A stretch of 64,000 bases of DNA from Mikania micrantha (Eukaryota; Streptophyta; Magnoliopsida; Asterales; Asteraceae). The stretch spans positions 9,610,001 through 9,674,000 of the forward strand of contig CM018686.1 in assembly GCA_009363875.1 (NCBI GenBank), read 5' to 3'. The notes under the pieces were generated by a model, which searched no databases, was not told the origin of the DNA, and saw nothing but the letters and a program-made list of their open reading frames with translations. The stretch's first letter is position 1. The number at the start of each line of letters is the position of its first letter. Positions 21,211 through 31,743 of the stretch are shown here, piece by piece. The translations under genes were made by a program, and so were the position numbers.

Positions 21211-21453
21211 TGTTGGAGTTAAACATGAATATGATGTCCAAGGTCTTATGTAAATGTGTGTAAATAGAAGGTTACTAAATGTAAATATAAGTCAGTTAAA
21301 AGTTGGTTAAGCAAGTGTCATATAACTGTCAAATAGAAGGGTATAAATAGCCCTCATATGTAAACATTTGTAGGTAATCGTATATATGCAATTCTGGTTT
21401 CTTACAAACACACACATATTTGTCAATCTGTTTTGTCATGAAGAACACCAAGA
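21211..21453 (+). repeat. 3' LTR of the gag-only element
   Basis: This 243-bp LTR includes an intact TATA-like GGTATAAATAGCC. It is followed by TSD acacc at 21454-21458. Confidence 0.85.
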
Positions 21454-21639
21454 ACACCAACCTGAAAAGGAGAGAGCTGATAGTTTCTCCATTATACACA
21501 AGAAATTGAGTCCTCGAAGCTTCTTTGGAGATGATGGGACGGTAAATGATATTGATGGCCCCTTGCTTTTGCAATTAATCCACTTTGGCATTTCTTTCCC
21601 GTTATAAAACATGCTGAATACTCCAACTTCGTAAAACAT
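21454..21639 (-). pseudogene. TNL resistance gene, 5' part of the C-JID exon
   Basis: On the minus strand an intron acceptor TTGGCAG precedes the exon at 21639. The exon reads MFYEVGVFSMFYNGKEMPKW, then PSISFTVPSSPKKLRGLNFL, then LSALSFSGWC, where the gag-only element entered. The phrase 'YNGKEMPKW…SISFTVPS' is typical of the beginning of the post-LRR C-JID domain in TNL receptors. The frame resumes exactly at 18750, and the two bordering copies of ggtgt are the insertion duplication. The exon spans 21639-21454, 18750-18417 and 6186-6025 once the insertions are discounted. Confidence 0.75.
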
Positions 21640-22232
21640 CTGCCAATTAAACAAATACAACATTAATTGATGACCTTAAATTCATAATAGACAACAAAAA
21701 ATTGATATTAATTAAAGGAAACTGGGTTTGACAATTTAATTGATCTTCCTTGATTGATGAAAGTTTGAAAAACCATTACTTTAATAAACTCCAAATATGT
21801 CCAGCACAAACCATGTAATACTTTTTCCTCAAAACATGTCATGCCTTGAATTTTCACCACACCCTCAATTTCAAATTTAATTTTCCTTATTAAAGGATTA
21901 TATTCACCTTTGGAGTAGACTGATAATTCTCTTAGCGTACATTGAATTTTGTTGTATTACATTCAAATGAAACCTGCGTGAGTGTATTACAAGTTATTTT
22001 TTATATTAATGTTTAAAACATTAATCTTGACTACAAAAGTATAATTTTTTACAATAATAATCAGAATCTCTTAAAAAGTTAATCAGGTATGCAACGAAAA
22101 GGAACTTTGGACATCTTTCAATTTGCCTGGCATTCCCATTTTTAGTCACAATATAAGACAACGGGTCAAGATTGCAAGCCACATTCATTATTGAAAAAAA
22201 AAAAGTTTTTTTGGTCAAATTGATCATAAAGC
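21640..22232 (-). other. Probable TNL intron remnant
   Basis: AT-rich sequence following (upstream of) the acceptor at 21640-21644. A 60-codon minus frame at 22021-22227 has no recognisable LRR pattern, so I do not call it an exon. A stretch near 21937-22034 resembles 27236-27300 on the far side of the minus-strand copia element (shared TTGAATTTTGTTGTA and neighbouring words), hinting at an old local duplication. Confidence 0.4.
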
Positions 22233-22491
22233 TGTAGTTTGATAATCAGAAAACAAAGAAGATAATTCACCACAAACCAAATCAACTTCACTACTTTCAA
22301 AGGGAAATTACAAAACTTCTGGAATGAAAAAAATACGAGCAGCTAAAAAAACTTTCAAAACACAATAACTGGTGAAAAAAAAACTTAAATAAACTTCCAC
22401 GTTCATGCGATCATGCATATCCCATGCACCACCAATTTTGATCCACTACCTTGCTGAGTCAGCTTATGTTTTAGTCAAACATTACACTACA
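22233..22491 (-). repeat. 3' LTR (left) of Copia-4
   Basis: This 259-bp LTR reads TGTAGTTTGATAATC to CATTACACTACA on the plus strand. TSD aaagc precedes it. Confidence 0.94.
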
Positions 22492-22507
22492 TTTTCCCCC
22501 TTAATGT

Positions 22508-25500
22508 TTGACTCACCTTCAAAAACTTCAACACCTATCATCTTCCTCATCGACTCAAACTTGTACATGGGTAGTGCCTTGGTCATTATATCGGCTTTTT
22601 GTAGTTCTCCACTAACATGCTTCACACAGATCTGATTTCGTTCAACACACTCACGAATGAAATGATATTTTGTATCTATGTGCTTGCTTCGCCCGTGGAA
22701 TACAGGGTTTTTCATCAAGGATAACGCAGACTCATTGTCAACCAACAGCATGCACCACTTGTTGAGGTTTCTCTCCCAGAAGATCACTTATCAGATTTCG
22801 CAGCCACAGTGCCTGAGCTGCAGCCGCAGTGGCGGCCATAAACTCAGCCTCACAAGAGCTCAAAGCCACGGTTTGTTGTTTTTGAGATACCCAGGTGATC
22901 AGATTTGATCCAAGATAGAACACCATCCCAGTAGTTCCCTTCCGATCATCCAGATCTGATCCATGACTACTGTCGTTGTAGCCTATTAGTCTTCCATCCC
23001 CTCCTGTTTCATATCTCAAACCATATTCACTTGTTCCTTTGACATACCTCAACACTTGCTTCATGGCTTGATAGTGGCTAACTTTTGGTTTTTCCATATA
23101 CCTACTTAATACCCCAACCGAATAACTCAAATCAGGTCTTGTGTGAAGTAAGTATCTTAGACTACCAATGAGGCGTCTGTAGTCAGTCGAGTCTACACAC
23201 TCACCTTGTTCATCTTTTGTCAACTTCAATTTTGGATCCATAGGCCATTTTGCTGGATTACAACTAGTCATTCCCGAGAACTTTAAGATCTTCTTCGCAT
23301 ATCCTGATTGCTTCAAAACACATCCTCCTTGTTTCTGTGTAACCTCAATGCCCAAATAATATGACAAATGACCTAAGTCACTCGTATATCAAAGACTTGC
23401 ATCATCCTTTCCTTGAACTCTTGAATTCTTTTCTCACTTGACCCCGTTACAATGAGATCATCTACATACACACCCACGATCAACCGAGTATCTGCCTTGT
23501 TACTCTTGTAGACTGCAGGTTCTTGAGCACATTTTCCGAACCCAATCTCCTTTAATACCTTATCAAGCCGAGTATTCCATGCTCTTGGCGCCTGCCTCAA
23601 GCCATACAAGGCTTTCGTGAGTTTGTTAACCTTATTCTCTTTGCCTTTTATCTCGAAACCCTCCGGTTGTTTCACATAGACTTCCTCCTGCAACTCGCCA
23701 TTAAGGAAAGCAGACTTGACATCAAGATGATGTACAAGCCAACCTTCTCTTGATGCGATTGCAAGTAAAAGCCTTATGGTTTCCATTCTGGCCACTGGCG
23801 CATAAACCTCCTCAAAATCAATTCCCTTTCGCTGAACATACCCCTTTGCAACAAGTCGAGCCTTTCATTTTGTTACTTGACCATTTGCATCCTTCTTCAG
23901 TTTAAAAACCCACTTCAGGCCTATAGCCTTCTGGCCTACTGGTAAATCGGTTAGAGACCAAGTTGAATTCTTTTCAATTAAACTCAACTCTGCCTCCATT
24001 GCTTCCTTCCATTCCTTGTAAATCACAGCTTCTCCAAAGGACGTAGGCTCATCATCAACTAGCAACAGCTCTCTTGGTTCAAGTGGTACGGTTGAATCAT
24101 AAATTTTTGCAAGTGGGCGAAAACGTGAGGGAGTATCATCATATTTGGAACTGGCCACCGAGTCACCGGTTTGTGAGCTTTCTTCCTGAGAATTCCCGGA
24201 TTCAAGTACTTGTTCACCCTCACTATACGTACCTGCAACATCAAATAATGAAATGGGTGATAAATTCTGGTTAGTTGGTGTCAATGGGGTGTTTTGACTC
24301 CAATCTGCACTACTTTCTTCTTCAGGACCAACATGATCCCCATCTTGAACTCGTACTTGCACCCAGCCTGCACTTGAGTTCTTCTCCGGGTCAGAACACT
24401 TGATCCAGTTCCAACATTTCATCTCATCAAACTTTACATCCCGTGTCACACAGATGCGACCGGTCCTTGGATTAAACATCCGGTACGCTTTACTTTCAAT
24501 TTCAGTTCCAAGATACACCATGGCTGTGCTTCGATCACCAAGTTTTCCCAATGAGACTCCCAACTTTTTTCACATACCCAACACATCCGAATACCCTTAG
24601 GTGATGTAACACAGGTTTCTTTCCTCTCCAACCTTCATATGGTGTTTGATCTTTGACACTCCTTGTGGATACCCTGTTCAAAATGTACACGGCATGCCTC
24701 ACCGCCTCGCCCCACAACGTCTCTGGCACATCCATTGTCTTCAAAAATGATCTAGTAACCTCCATTACCGTACGATTTCTACGTTCCACGACACCGTTTT
24801 GTTGCGGAGTGTAAGGTGCAGTGAGTTGGCGTTTAATTCCATGATCCTCGCAGAACTGAAGGAATTCTTTGGACACAAATTCGCCTCCTCTATCTGTTCG
24901 AAGTGTGCCTACTTTGAGTTCACTTTCCTTTTCCACTGTTGCTTTGAATTTCTTAAAGTTCAAGAATGCTTCATTCTTAGACTTAAGTAAGTACACCCAC
25001 ATGTACCTACTGTAATCATCCACCAACAGAAAGAAGAACTTGTTTCCTCCCATTGTGGAAGGGGTTATAGGTCCACACAAATCAGCATGGATCAATTCAA
25101 GGGGTTTTGAGGCTCGCCAAGTGGTTTCTTGGGGAAATGGCAGTCGGGTTTGCTTTGCTACCATGCACCCTTCACAAACCTGCTTCGGGTGTTTGATAGC
25201 TGGCATTCCTGCTACCAGGTTATTCCTTCCAATGGCTTCCAAAGTTGCAAAACTAACGTGTCCCAGTCTTGCATGCCAAAGCCATGCCTCATCTCCTGCC
25301 TTGGCAACTAGACACACTGGTTTCGAAACTTTAAGCGTTATCTTATACAATCGGTTTGCGGAGCATTGCACTTTCATCACCAACCTTTGCATTTCATCAC
25401 GTAGCCACAAGTAATCCTGCATCATTTCTACTTTGTAACTAGCTTCAGTCATTTGCCCTAGACTGATTATGTTACTTTGTAACGCAGGAATGTAGTACAC

Positions 25501-26709
25501 ATCCCGAATTTCTTGTTGCACCATTCTTACAATCAAACAATATTGAACCCTTTCCTTGCATTTTCACCATTGATCCATCTCCGAACCTTACTTGTCCTGT
25601 CACTGAATCGTCTATCATCGAAAACATTTCCCTTTGACTTGTCATATGGTTACTAGCTCCATTGTCTAGATACCACATGTCACTTTTCATGCCCAATTCT
25701 CCTTTATTCATACCTGGGAGTATCTTTTCTTCATTCAACATGACCTCCTTTGTGGTTTCTTCACCGAATACGCTTAAGAGCAGTGTTGGTTCCTCATCAG
25801 GGGTTTGGGTTAAATTCACTTCATCTCCTTTTTCCTTGGGTCCCTTGCAATCCCATGCATAGTGACCGGTCTGATCACATTTGAAACATCTCACATGTTT
25901 CTTATCTTTACCCTTTCCATTGTACCTTTGTTCATGGTAGCCTCCATAGCCACCACGCTGACCCCTACCCCGAGTGTTCCCCCGTCCCCGCCAATTTTCA
26001 CGACCTCCTCGGTCTCTCCTACCTCGAGTTCCATATGACAGACCCCTTCCCAGGCCTTTTGAACTCGACTGGTTCTCCATTTTGGTAAGTAACAAACTGT
26101 TATCATTTGTCTGGTTGGCGTGACGGAGTTTCAGCCTGTCCTTGTACGCTTTTAGTCTCCCAATAGCCTCATCGAAAGGCATAGTATCCACATCTGAATA
26201 CTGTTCAATGGACGCAACAAGTTGCAAGTATTTATCAGGTACCAAATCAAGTAATTTTCTTACCAAATCTTCATCTTTGATAGTAGATCCCAGGCTGTTG
26301 TATTTTGTCACCATTCCTGCCAGTTTTCCTGCAAAATCATCCACAGACTCTCCTTTCATTTTCAGCAACTCGAACTCATTTTTTAGGGTATGAAGCCGGG
26401 CCTTCTGACCCGATCCGCTCCCATATACCGGATCTTCAGCGATTCCCAAATCTCCTTCGCCGTCTTCTTCTTCGCTACCTGCAATAGGACATCCTCAGGG
26501 ATCGCCAGGAAAATGAAGGCCCAGGCTGTCTTGTTTTTCTTCTCATCGACAACCGCTTCAGGTATTGGTTCAATCGACTCCCACAAACCTTGAGCATCCA
26601 TAACCACCTCCATTTTGATGGCCCAGGTGGTGTAGTTTGTTGCTGTTAACGACGGGATCTGCAGAGACACTGAACTAGCGTCCTTCGGTGTTGAGGGGGT
26701 AGTAGCCAC
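22508..26709 (-). pseudogene. Copia-4 gag-pol polyprotein, frameshifted
   Basis: Read on the minus strand from the MATTPSTPKDAS start at 26709. Gag changes frame near 26400. The CCHC knuckle CFKCDQTGHYAWDC is at 25889-25848 and protease DNGASNHMT near 25665. The frame shifts again near 25500, integrase covers 25530-24540 (HADLCG, RTDRGGEF, QQNGVVERRN), and the frame shifts near 24550. A TGA at 23867-23865 interrupts RT. RT has the active site YVDD at 23468-23457 and shifts near 23370. RNase H has SSCEAEFMAA near 22860, with a last frameshift near 22760. All catalytic motifs survive, so the damage is by small indels rather than long decay. Confidence 0.88.
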
Positions 26710-26778
26710 AGTCTACATGGTTTCGTAGCGAATATACTTGGGCATACAACAGTGTATCAACCTTGCTCTGATACCAAA

Positions 26779-27037
26779 TGTAGTTTGATAATCAGAAAAC
26801 AAAGAAGATAATTCACCACAAACCATATCAACTTCACTACTTTTAAAGGGAAATTACAAAACTTCTGGAATGAAAAAAATACGAGCAGCTAAAAAAACTT
26901 TCAAAACACAATAACTGGTGAAAAAAAAACTGAAATAAACTTCCACGTTCATGCGATCATGCATATCCCATGCACCACCAATTTTGATCCACTACCTTGC
27001 TGAGTCAGCTTATGTTTTAGTCAAACATTACACTACA
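26779..27037 (-). repeat. 5' LTR (right) of Copia-4
   Basis: Near-identical to 22233-22491. It adjoins the minus-strand PBS at its left and TSD aaagc (27038-27042) at its right. Confidence 0.94.
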
Positions 27038-27042
27038 AAAGC

Positions 27043-28147
27043 AACATTTATTACATTAATTAATAATCAGAATCAACCTATATGTCTATTTAATGACGAT
27101 AAACAAACTCTTGCAAGCCAGTTGACCTTTTCCACCCTGTTCTGCTAAATTCAAAGCATCACTTAATTGTATCATTTCAAGTTTCTATCACTATTGTTTT
27201 AAAATGTTGAGGAAATTTTGGTTAATCATGAATCATCATTGAATTTTGTTGTACAACATTCACACGAAACTGCCTGAGTATTAACCTTGATTGCAAAAGC
27301 AACATATTATTAATCTTAGAGGCGTAACCAATAAATTGGGGAAGAAGCACTAAACCAGTTTTACATCATAATTACACTAAAAGGTAGAAATGGCAAGATG
27401 GGTGGGTGGAGTTCGTTATTCAGCAACACACAGGACCAGAGTAGTGAGTCAAACAGATAGAAGTTCTTTGTGCAATTCATTATTCAAAATGAGAGTTTTT
27501 CTGCTCAAATTTACTTTTTTTATCAGCATAAAACAACATTCATTACATTAGTTAATAATCATATCCTAATCATAACTCTCTATATAAATTGATGAAACTG
27601 ATGCTCTTTCAAGCCGGTTGATCTTTTCCACTCGTTGCTAATTTTTGTGCTTTGACCCGTTAAATCTGTTTGATATAGAATATAATAGGTCAAATGCAGC
27701 AATATTTGGTGGATAAAAAGTAAAAAATTGTCCTTTTATTGCAACACCGATATTTTAACACACACCCAAGAGGACTTTTTAAAAATTAGGAATTATTTGT
27801 TGTGACTTGTTCATTAATTTTTATCAATCTATATGGAAGCTATTAATGTGTTTGACATGACCTTTTAAGCTCATAATAGTTTTTTTCCAATAAATTATTC
27901 TATTACTTAATAAATATATATACAAGAGTTTCCTAGCTAAATTTCTTGTAGAAAACTAGAAAGAGATGTGAATAGTTTTCTTTTAAAATCAGTTTGTTAA
28001 TGAAAATTGTAAAACTCTTTTTACAACTTCATAGTTAAATACAAATTGTATAAACATAAACATGTAAGTAAAGAGTTTAAGAGAAAATATGAAAAACCTA
28101 TTAATCGCTTCCTCAAATCCGGTGAGGATATGCATTACAACGTTTAC
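27043..28147. other. Gene-free AT-rich stretch with a local duplication
   Basis: No coding frame with a known domain. Positions 27038-27150 and 27525-27650 are diverged copies of each other: both have ACATT(T/C)ATTACATTA, then TTAATAATCA, then a TTGCAAGCC/TTCAAGCC block followed by GTTGA…CTTTTCCAC. Otherwise nothing is recognisable. Confidence 0.45.
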
Positions 28148-28150
28148 TTA

Positions 28151-28891
28151 GGTGGTGTTTGTTTTTTCAGAGGCAAAATATTTTCAGTTTGCGAACCATG
28201 TCTGCGAAACTCTTTTGAAGAAGAATTGGCCAAAACCCTGCAAGAAGAGGGTTTGCTTTTTAAAACCTTTTCAAAACATCTTCCCCACCGTTAACCTCTT
28301 CCCCGTTCACTCCACCGTCTGCGGCCTCCCCCTCCACCATCCGCCGCATCCATTCTCCCCCTCCACCGACCGCCGCAGCCATTCTCCCCCTCCACCTGCC
28401 GCCGCTCATCTCCGATTGAACGACTAGGGCTCGTCGCCGCTCATCTCCGATCGGAAGACCTAGGGCTCGTCGCCCCTCATCTTCGATCGAACGACCTAGG
28501 GCTCGTCGCCCCTCCTATCCGATCGACGACATAGGGCTCGTCGCCCCTTATCTCCGATCGAACGACCTAGGGCTCGTCGCCGCTATGGTGGATGGCGGAC
28601 CACTTGTGGAGGAGGCCAGTGGTGAGATTGTCTGTGGAGGAGGGCGGCGGTGGTCGACTCGTGGGCCGTTGATCGGGGGAAGAAGGGGGCATGAGGTTTA
28701 AAGAGAAGAAGCGGTTGTAATTTGTTAGAAGAGCTTGGTTCATGTATGCACCAAGAAGAGGACGAGCAGACCTTTTTAATGAAATATCTTCAAAAAAACA
28801 AACAGTCTGTAACTCTCCAACCTCTGCCCGCGTCTGCGCGGGGCAGATATAAGAGGCCAGGAAGATCTTTTCTCAAAAAACAAACAGCCCC
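28151..28891. mobile_element. PIF/Harbinger-like non-autonomous element
   Basis: The 741-bp element has imperfect terminal inverted repeats, GGTGGTGTTTGTTTTTTCAG at the left and the complement of CTCAAAAAACAAACAGCCCC at the right. It is flanked by the 3-bp duplication TTA (28148-28150, 28892-28894). A TTA TSD with GG…GTTTG TIRs fits the PIF/Harbinger superfamily. The interior is unusually GC-rich (C/T-rich CCTCCACC runs plus a tandem repeat at 28406-28582) and encodes no transposase. A second TIR-like CAAAAAAACAAACAG near 28791 suggests a nested or rearranged end. Confidence 0.62.
28406..28582 (+). repeat. 36-bp tandem repeat, five copies
   Basis: Five consecutive units follow the pattern CTCATCTCCGATCGAACGAC then CTAGGGCTCGTCGCC, about 35-36 bp each and 80-95% alike by eye. 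The repeat is rich in CpG, unlike its surroundings, and lies in the PIF/Harbinger-like element. Confidence 0.85.
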
Positions 28892-28919
28892 TTAATTAAG
28901 GAAGCAAACACCTTTTTCA

Positions 28920-29060
28920 ATACTATGTCAAGATAGTGTCTTCACAATCCTTTCACTATATACCAAGATAGTGAAACAACCAAATAAAACATTCACTATA
29001 TCAAGATAGTGATTGCCTTTTTTAAGTCATAGAACTCACTATATCAAAATAGAGATAACC
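28920..29060. repeat. CACTATATCAAGATAGTG palindrome cluster
   Basis: Three to four copies of an imperfect palindrome (CACTATATACCAAGATAGTG at 28956, CACTATATCAAGATAGTG at 28992, CACTATATCAAAATAGAG at 29037, and a half copy near 28925) occur within 140 bp. Arms CACTAT/ATAGTG can pair. Read on the minus strand, a GGCCTATAAATAC TATA-like motif lies upstream (near 29226), so 28920-29300 may be part of a minus-strand LTR. No LTR partner or TSD was found. Confidence 0.55.
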
Positions 29061-29499
29061 TCACAAGATTTAATACAAATGATCAATCACTCTGATTCAG
29101 AACTAGTACAAGTACTAGTGTGAAACCTCTCAATCTCTCATGGGTACAAAAGTATGATAATGAAGATGATAAACTTTTAGAGCAAATGGGTTGAGGACAA
29201 ATGAAAGATAAAAACTTGTATTTATAGGCCAAGTTGCAATAAGTGACAAAACATTCTTCTCTTCCAAGAAATCTCTTTTTGCGGTCCATCCAATTGATCG
29301 CATCGGCCATATCAGACACGCGGTCGATCCTCGTGGTTGGTTCTGGCGACCTTCGATGACAAACTTACCTTTTCTTCTTTCTTTTGCAACATGGATGTTA
29401 TGAACACTGCCTTGTCCACTTTTCCCTTTGCATTGAAGATGTTTTAACCATGTTTTCAAGTTTTCAAAGGCTATAGTTGACCATAACCTTAGAAGAAAT

Positions 29500-29958
29500 C
29501 AACCATTTATGTTAAAACACATTTGATGCATTCCTCTTTGGTTTTGTGTTAAAATTTTTAGTATTTCTCTGTTTCCAACGTGTAGTGACGATATATCCTT
29601 ACTTGTAATAAGGATTTTGCTTGATGGATACAAACATTGGTTTCCATGTAAAGTATCCCTTCTTGAGATGACCAAGAACTGTAAACATTCTTTTACGAAC
29701 AAGCATATTCTTCATCTTAGAGGCGTACCCGATTATACCATTAATTTGTAACTCGATATTTTAAATGTCATTGTGAAGTTGCTTTTATAAATCAACCAAT
29801 CCGTTAAATTGTTCATTATCCTTGATTGATGCCTTTAATAAAATTCATTTCATCAAATTTACTAGAGTGAAACCCAAAAACATGTCTAACCAAAGATGTC
29901 TTTCCAATCCCACTCATGCCTACATCCATGAGGATGTCCACAATATTGCAAGATTCAT
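29500..29958 (-). pseudogene. TNL resistance gene, eroded NB-ARC exon
   Basis: On the minus strand an intron acceptor TTTTCAG precedes the exon at 29958. The frame reads DESCNIVDILMDVGMSGIGK, with P-loop GMSGIGKTSL at about 29920-29891, then RHVFGFHSSKFDEMNFIKGI. It is then lost to a TAA. A decayed kinase-2 stretch (KNMLVRKRMFTVLGHL, near 29680; LDD of the family is missing) and an RNBS-B-like SSKILITSKD (near 29610, other frame) follow in the family's order. Spacing and order are those of the nucleotide-binding domain of plant TNLs. Same strand and order as the C-terminal pieces at 21639-6025, so probably the same gene. The LRR exons are not found. Confidence 0.62.
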
Positions 29959-30046
29959 CTGAAAACATGAACCATGAATTTAATGTAATAGTTCATCCAA
30001 ATGAAACTATGCATGGTGTTACTCTAGAGTACACATAATATATGGT

Positions 30047-30427
30047 TGTAAGATCATAAAAGGTTGGTGCTTACCTAAACACTAACTCCCTTCGCCAAGT
30101 CAATATCCCACAAGTCCAAGAAGACATCAGAAGGATACCATCAGAAGTCATCAGCCTTCGAAAGGTGTAATTAAGCTTCGGAATACTAAACACTTCCGCA
30201 GGATAACTCTATTCTTCCAATGAACATACACAAGACAAAGTTTCCGAATAATACAACATATTACATGCCTTAATGATTTCAATGATCAACATCTTACGAA
30301 AGCCTTCCAATGACTAGACATAAGACAAAGCTTCCAAAGAATACAATACATTGCAGGCATGAATGATCTCAATGATCAATATCTTATTAATGTCTTTTGA
30401 TGAAGAAGAACATCGGAAGGTCTTCAA
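30047..30427 (+). repeat. Truncated Sirevirus-type LTR remnant
   Basis: It begins TGTAAGATCATAAAAGGTTG, alignable with the start of the LTR at 6187 (TGTAAAGACTAGTAAAGGCTG). It carries scattered CTTCGGAA/CTTCCGAA motifs and two diverged tandem units (about 30230-30300 and 30310-30395, each with AGACAAAG…TTCC…AATACAA…CAATGATC). It stops abruptly at 30427, where another LTR-like sequence begins. Confidence 0.55.
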
Positions 30428-31198
30428 TGTCACATCCCAATCGACGGTAGAATACGTTGGTGTGCGATGTGTAATTTTCCAAAAGCTCACAGTGCTATTC
30501 GTAATGTGAGTATTTAAACAATCCCATTTAAGATTTAAACACATTCAAACCAATTAAATAAATCACTCATTGCATTCAATATCCAAAGCTTAAACTAAAA
30601 GCAAGACTAAACATTGTTCAATTTCAAATTTAACTAGGTCCATAATCTTATGTTTTTACCTTTGTCTCTAACTTGTTACACATGTAAAATAGAGTTTGGA
30701 TCCAGTATTTGCATAGTTGATGAGAACTCATATGCATACATATATATGAAAGATGCTTAACCAAATGTCCACAATGAAATAGATTCAAAGTATACATGTC
30801 TACAAGTCAATACAATGTTTTTGTCTCAACAAATGTCTCCAAACAAGTGTCATCGCAATGTTCAATTCTAGACTAGCTAGGTCATAGGTTTAAACATGTA
30901 ATTCACAAGTTTGAGATAATGGCACTTTCACATATTTATACAAAGACATAAGTCTATGAGTAAAAGGTATCTAACCATTCCAAGCTACTAATGTATGTTT
31001 ATGCTTATGTACGTATGAAACGTCTTCTATCCAAAACCATGTTTGGAAAAAGTAAAGCTCATATAAAAATCAATCATATTCAATCTAGAACTAAGGCTTT
31101 TACATCTACAAATGGTTTTGTATCATGAATAATAATGTTTGTGTCTAAGGCATGTGTAACATCCCAAAATATTACAAAATGTAAAATGGGATGTGATA
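30428..31198 (-). repeat. Possible gypsy-type solo LTR
   Basis: The plus strand starts TGTCACATCCCAATCGACGG and ends TGGGATGTGATA, so the ends are near-complementary (TGTCACATCCC type) as in large gypsy LTRs. The right end also holds an internal hairpin (TAACATCCCA…TGGGATGTGA, 31157-31196). No target duplication is visible, so boundaries are uncertain. Confidence 0.33.
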
Positions 31199-31743
31199 AC
31201 TCACATGTGTTTGCTTTATAATGTCTTTGATAATGATTTTGTAGAGTAAAGTCACTATTTTTCACCTAATGTTTGATATGAATAATTTCTAAATCTTGTT
31301 TTTTAACTAAAGCTTGACTATGGTTCTTTAAAAGGGTTTTGAGTTTCAACCCATGGTTTAATAATATTTATTTAAACTATTTTATAAGTTGTGTAAAAGA
31401 AAAATTGAAATAATACTTTAAATGTTTTCCATAGATTAATATAAAAGAATAACTTTATTAGTTTTATAACTAAGTTTATAATTACTAATATTTTATTTAA
31501 TGAAATAAAATATTATAAATAAATAAGTTTTGGTAATATAATGAAATGTTTTATATGAATAAGTTATGGTAATATAATGAAATGTGTTTTTTTAAATGTG
31601 TAACATAAAACTTTGTAATTTGTAAATGTCTTTAACTGTAATAATTTCTTTTCAAATGTATTTAAATGATCAATTTAGTAAATGAATTTCTTTAAAATAA
31701 TTTCTATAAAATTATTCATGTTTATTGAAATAAAATAATTTAT
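31199..31743. other. AT-rich gene-free stretch
   Basis: Very AT-rich, with short duplicated words such as GGTAATATAATGAAATG (near 31532 and 31569). No gene or element end is recognised. Confidence 0.4.

Larger units (their letters stand above)
18751..21453 (+). mobile_element. Gag-only LTR retrotransposon (TR-GAG-like)
   Basis: This 2.7-kb element has LTRs 18751-18992 and 21211-21453 and exact TSD acacc (18746-18750, 21454-21458). Its PBS variant TGGCATCAGAGCC lies at 18995 and its PPT AGGGGGTGA just before 21211. Between them are a 1.2-kb leader and a gag gene with zinc knuckle, whose stop at 21200-21202 touches the PPT. There is no protease, integrase or RT at all. This matches terminal-repeat retrotransposons with GAG domain (TR-GAG), which depend on a partner's Pol. 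LTRs differ at about 15 positions (about 6%), so it is an old insertion. It sits antisense in the TNL exon. Confidence 0.88.
22233..27037 (-). mobile_element. Ty1/copia element on the minus strand (Copia-4)
   Basis: The element is 4.8 kb with LTRs 22233-22491 and 26779-27037 and exact TSD aaagc (22228-22232, 27038-27042). The minus-strand PBS TGGTATCAGAGCAAGG lies just inside the right LTR (26776 downward), and the PPT AAGGGGGAAAA just inside the left LTR (near 22493-22503). Only about three substitutions separate the 259-bp LTRs (about 1%). The coding region has full gag-pol domain order but four frameshifts and one stop. Confidence 0.94.

Noticed and set aside
22021..22227. Minus frame MINLTKKTFFFS… as a possible LRR exon
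   Set aside because: No LxxLxLxx periodicity; it lies in the intron-like stretch upstream of a clear acceptor.
29130..29459. 109-codon minus frame MKTWLKHLQCKGKS… as a TNL or LRR exon
   Set aside because: No motif of the family is seen, and part of it overlaps the possible LTR-like segment.
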